A DNA stretch of 64,000 bases from Hippophae tibetana. Its lineage: Eukaryota > Streptophyta > Magnoliopsida > Rosales > Elaeagnaceae. The notes beneath the pieces are model-generated. The model had not been told where the DNA came from. It saw only the letters and a list, made by a program, of their open reading frames with translations, and did no database searches. The stretch lies in the NCBI GenBank assembly GCA_037013495.1, contig CM072801.1:34150001-34214000 (forward strand), in the 5' to 3' direction. The position numbers and the translations under genes were made by a program. Below, in pieces: positions 61,876 through 64,000 of this stretch. Positions within the stretch are counted from its first letter, which is position 1. The number at the start of each line of letters is the position of its first letter.

Positions 61876-64000
61876 AAACATTTGATAAATTCTACTTATA
61901 ACTTTATACGACTATAACTTTTGACTCGGGTATTGTAACGAAAATTATAATATATCAAATCGAAGCTCTTATCGATTCACACAATTATTTCTGGCCTCAC
62001 TATGGAACCTCAAATATATACCCAAATTCCATCATTTACATCACTAACTAAGGGTTTTAGCTTTTTCTCGCAAATTTCCGTTTTACTTACCTTCGATTTT
62101 ATTCAATAGAGCTCTAAAGGAGATATTTGTTCCGACCAAGGTTTCTTTATTTATGTGTTCAATAAATTTATATTCTTCGAAAAGCAAATAGGAGAATATA
62201 AAAAGAAAGGAGCAACTGTTGAAATTTTTAATAAAACAAAACATTTAATAAATCGAACTTTCAACTTTATACGACCAAAACTTTTGACTATAGTATCGTA
62301 AGGACTATTATAATATATCCAATTTAAGCTCTTATCCATTTACACAATTAGTGTTAGCCTGACTAAGGAACCTGAATTATGTAACCAAATCCATCATTTA
62401 CATCATTTACCTAGGGTTTTAGGTTTTTCTCCCAAATTTCCTTTTTACTTAGTTTTGATTTTATTCAATAGAAGTGTAAATGAGATATTTGTGCCGACAA
62501 GGGGTTCTTTATATATTTGTTCAATAAATCTCTATTTTTTGAAAAAAGAGAAGAATAGTAAAAGAAAGGAGCAACTGTTGAAATTTTCAAAAAGAACAAA
62601 ACATTTGATAAAGTCTACTTTTAACTTTAAACGACTATAACTTTTGACTCGGGTATCGTAACGAAAATTATAATATATCAAATCGAAGCTCTTATCGATT
62701 CACACAATTATTTCTGGCCTCACTATGGAACCTGAATTATATACCCAAATTCCATCATTTACATCACTAAACAAGGGTTTTAGCTTTTTCTCGCAAATTT
62801 CCGTTTTACTTACTTTCGATTTTATTCAATAGAGCTCTAAAGGAGATATTTTTTCCGACTAAGGTTTCATTATTTATGTGGTCCATAAATCTATATTCTT
62901 CGAAAAGGAAATAGGAGAATAGAAAAAGAAAGGAGCAACTGTTGAAATTTTCAATAAAACAAAACATTTAATAAATCAAACTTTTAACTTTATACGACCA
63001 AAACTTTTGACTATGGTATCGTAACGACAATTATAATATATCAAATCGAAGCTCTTATCGATTCACACAATTAATTCTGGCCTCACGTAGGAACCTAAAT
63101 TATATAACCAAGTTCCATCATTTATATCACTAACCAAGGCTTTTAGGTTTTTCTCGCAAATTTCCGTTTGACTTACCTTCGATTTTATTCAATAGATCTC
63201 TAAAGGAGATATATGTTCCGACCAAAGTTTCTTTAACTATGTGTTCCATAAATCTATATTCTTCGAAAAGGAAATAGGAGAATAGAAAAAGAAAGGAGCA
63301 ACTAGTTAAATTTTCAATAAAACAAAACATTTAATAAATCGAACTTTCAACTTTATATGACCAAAACTTTTGACTATTGTATCGTAAGGACTATTATAAT
63401 ATATCAAATTTAAGCTCTTAAAGATTCACACAATTAGTGTTAGCCTCACTAAGGAACCTGAATTATGTACCCAAATCTATCATTTACATCACTTACATAG
63501 GGTTTTAGGTTTTTCTCCCAAATTACCGATTTATTGACTTTTGATTTTATTCAATAAAACTGTAAAAGAGATATTTGTGCCGACTAGAGGATTTTATATA
63601 TTTGTTCAATAATTCTCTATTCTTCGAAAAAAATAGAAGAATAGAAAAAGAAAGGAGCAACTTTTGAAATTTTCAAAAAAAAAAACATTTGATAAATTTA
63701 ACTTTTAACTTCATACGACTATAACATTTGACTCGCGTATCGTAACGACAATTATAATATATCAAATCGAAGCTCTAATCGATTCCCACAATTATTTCTG
63801 GCCTCACTATGGAACCTGAATTATATACCCAATTTCCATCATTTACATCACTAACCAAGGGTTTTAGCTTTTTCTCGCAAATTTCCGTTTTATTTACTTT
63901 CGATTTTATTCAATAGAGCTCTAAAGGAGATATTTGTTCCGACCAAGGTTTCATTATTTATGTGTTCCATAAATCTATATTCTTCGAAAAGGAAATAGGA
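61861..64000 (+). repeat. Octamer HOR, copy 2 (runs off the window)
   Basis: Repeats 59,018 onward at +2,848 bp, with B-B junction copy at about 63,020. Nearly identical to about 63,780; differences include 'gactatagtatcg', 'cctcaaatatatacc' and 'cttaaagattcac'. From about 63,780 to the end single-base differences from copy 1 become denser ('gattcccac', 'cccaatttccatc', 'tttatttactt'), so the closest match may end there or the tail may be converted. Confidence 0.82.

Larger units (their letters stand above)
1..64000. repeat. Satellite array of alternating ~363-bp A and B monomers
   Basis: The whole window is head-to-tail copies of one ~363-bp unit in a single orientation. Using the shared word 'gatatttg' as an anchor, successive copies fall at 41, 403, 765, 1128, 1490, 1852, 2215, 2579 and so on to the end, about 176 copies. 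Two types alternate: B (anchor preceded by 'agagctctaaaggag', followed by 'ttccgaccaagg') and A (preceded by 'agaactgtaaag' or 'agaagtgtaaag', followed by 'tgccgaccagggg'). The dimer is therefore ~725 bp. Alternation fails only at about 21.77, 37.71 (and its repeats), 60.17 (and its repeat) and 61.70 kb. No stretch over 50 bp lies outside the repeat. Function is not shown by the sequence; pericentromeric, centromeric or other heterochromatic location is inference from structure. Confidence 0.98.

Noticed and set aside
1-64000. CRISPR array, tRNA or rRNA genes
   Set aside because: The repeat is ~363 bp with no short repeats separated by unique spacers. No cloverleaf or conserved rRNA stretch was noticed in the monomer, and any such gene would occur ~176 times.
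1-64000. Terminal repeats or other signs of a transposon origin of the array
   Set aside because: No inverted or long terminal repeats, no coding remnants, and no target-site duplications are visible; all units are head-to-tail.

Overview
The whole 64 kb window is one uninterrupted, AT-rich (roughly 30% GC by eye) tandem satellite array. I found no protein-coding gene, RNA gene, transposon or non-satellite sequence in it. The basic monomer is about 363 bp and comes in two diverged types, called A and B here (about 80-85% alike by eye). They normally alternate B-A-B-A in one orientation, giving a dimer of about 725 bp and about 176 monomers in all. B carries 'tagagctctaaagg...ttccgaccaagg'. 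A carries 'agaa(c/g)tgtaaagg...tgccgaccagggg'. This points to a eukaryotic heterochromatic or centromere-type satellite. A plant host is my best guess, because a conserved minus-strand stretch (GATATATTAT ... GTCAAAAGTTAT) resembles motifs I recall from plant satellites. The species cannot be told from this sequence.

On top of the A/B dimer lie several higher-order repeat (HOR) domains. (1) 1-917: older flank. (2) 918 to about 15,885: a young six-monomer HOR of about 2,179 bp in nearly seven near-identical copies, followed by related but reshuffled copies to about 19,020. (3) About 18,650-20,100: a 725-bp dimer duplicated in tandem. (4) About 20,275-26,050: mosaic of 4- and 5-monomer blocks, with the first register break, an A-A junction at about 21,770. 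(5) 26,050-36,950: older mixed monomers, including tandem dimers (28.6-30.8 kb) and a 2.4-kb block repeated 3,629 bp away. (6) About 36,950-54,190: an odd-numbered HOR built around a B-B junction. Six junction copies lie 3,273, 2,544, 3,999, 3,273 and 3,271 bp apart, that is 9, 7, 11, 9 and 9 monomers. (7) 54,190 to about 59,018: degenerate dimers. (8) About 59,018-64,000: an eight-monomer HOR of 2,848 bp with its own B-B and A-A junctions and an off-register seam at about 61,860.

No genes act together here. The biology is array evolution: repeated unequal exchange, local dimer duplication, four separate A/B register breaks (two of them later amplified), and subtype-specific homogenisation that leaves visible domain edges. 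All short open frames are by-products of the repeat: the same frame recurs in monomer after monomer and is closed in many copies. Copy identities and domain edges were judged by eye; edges are good to tens of bases except where an exact junction is given.
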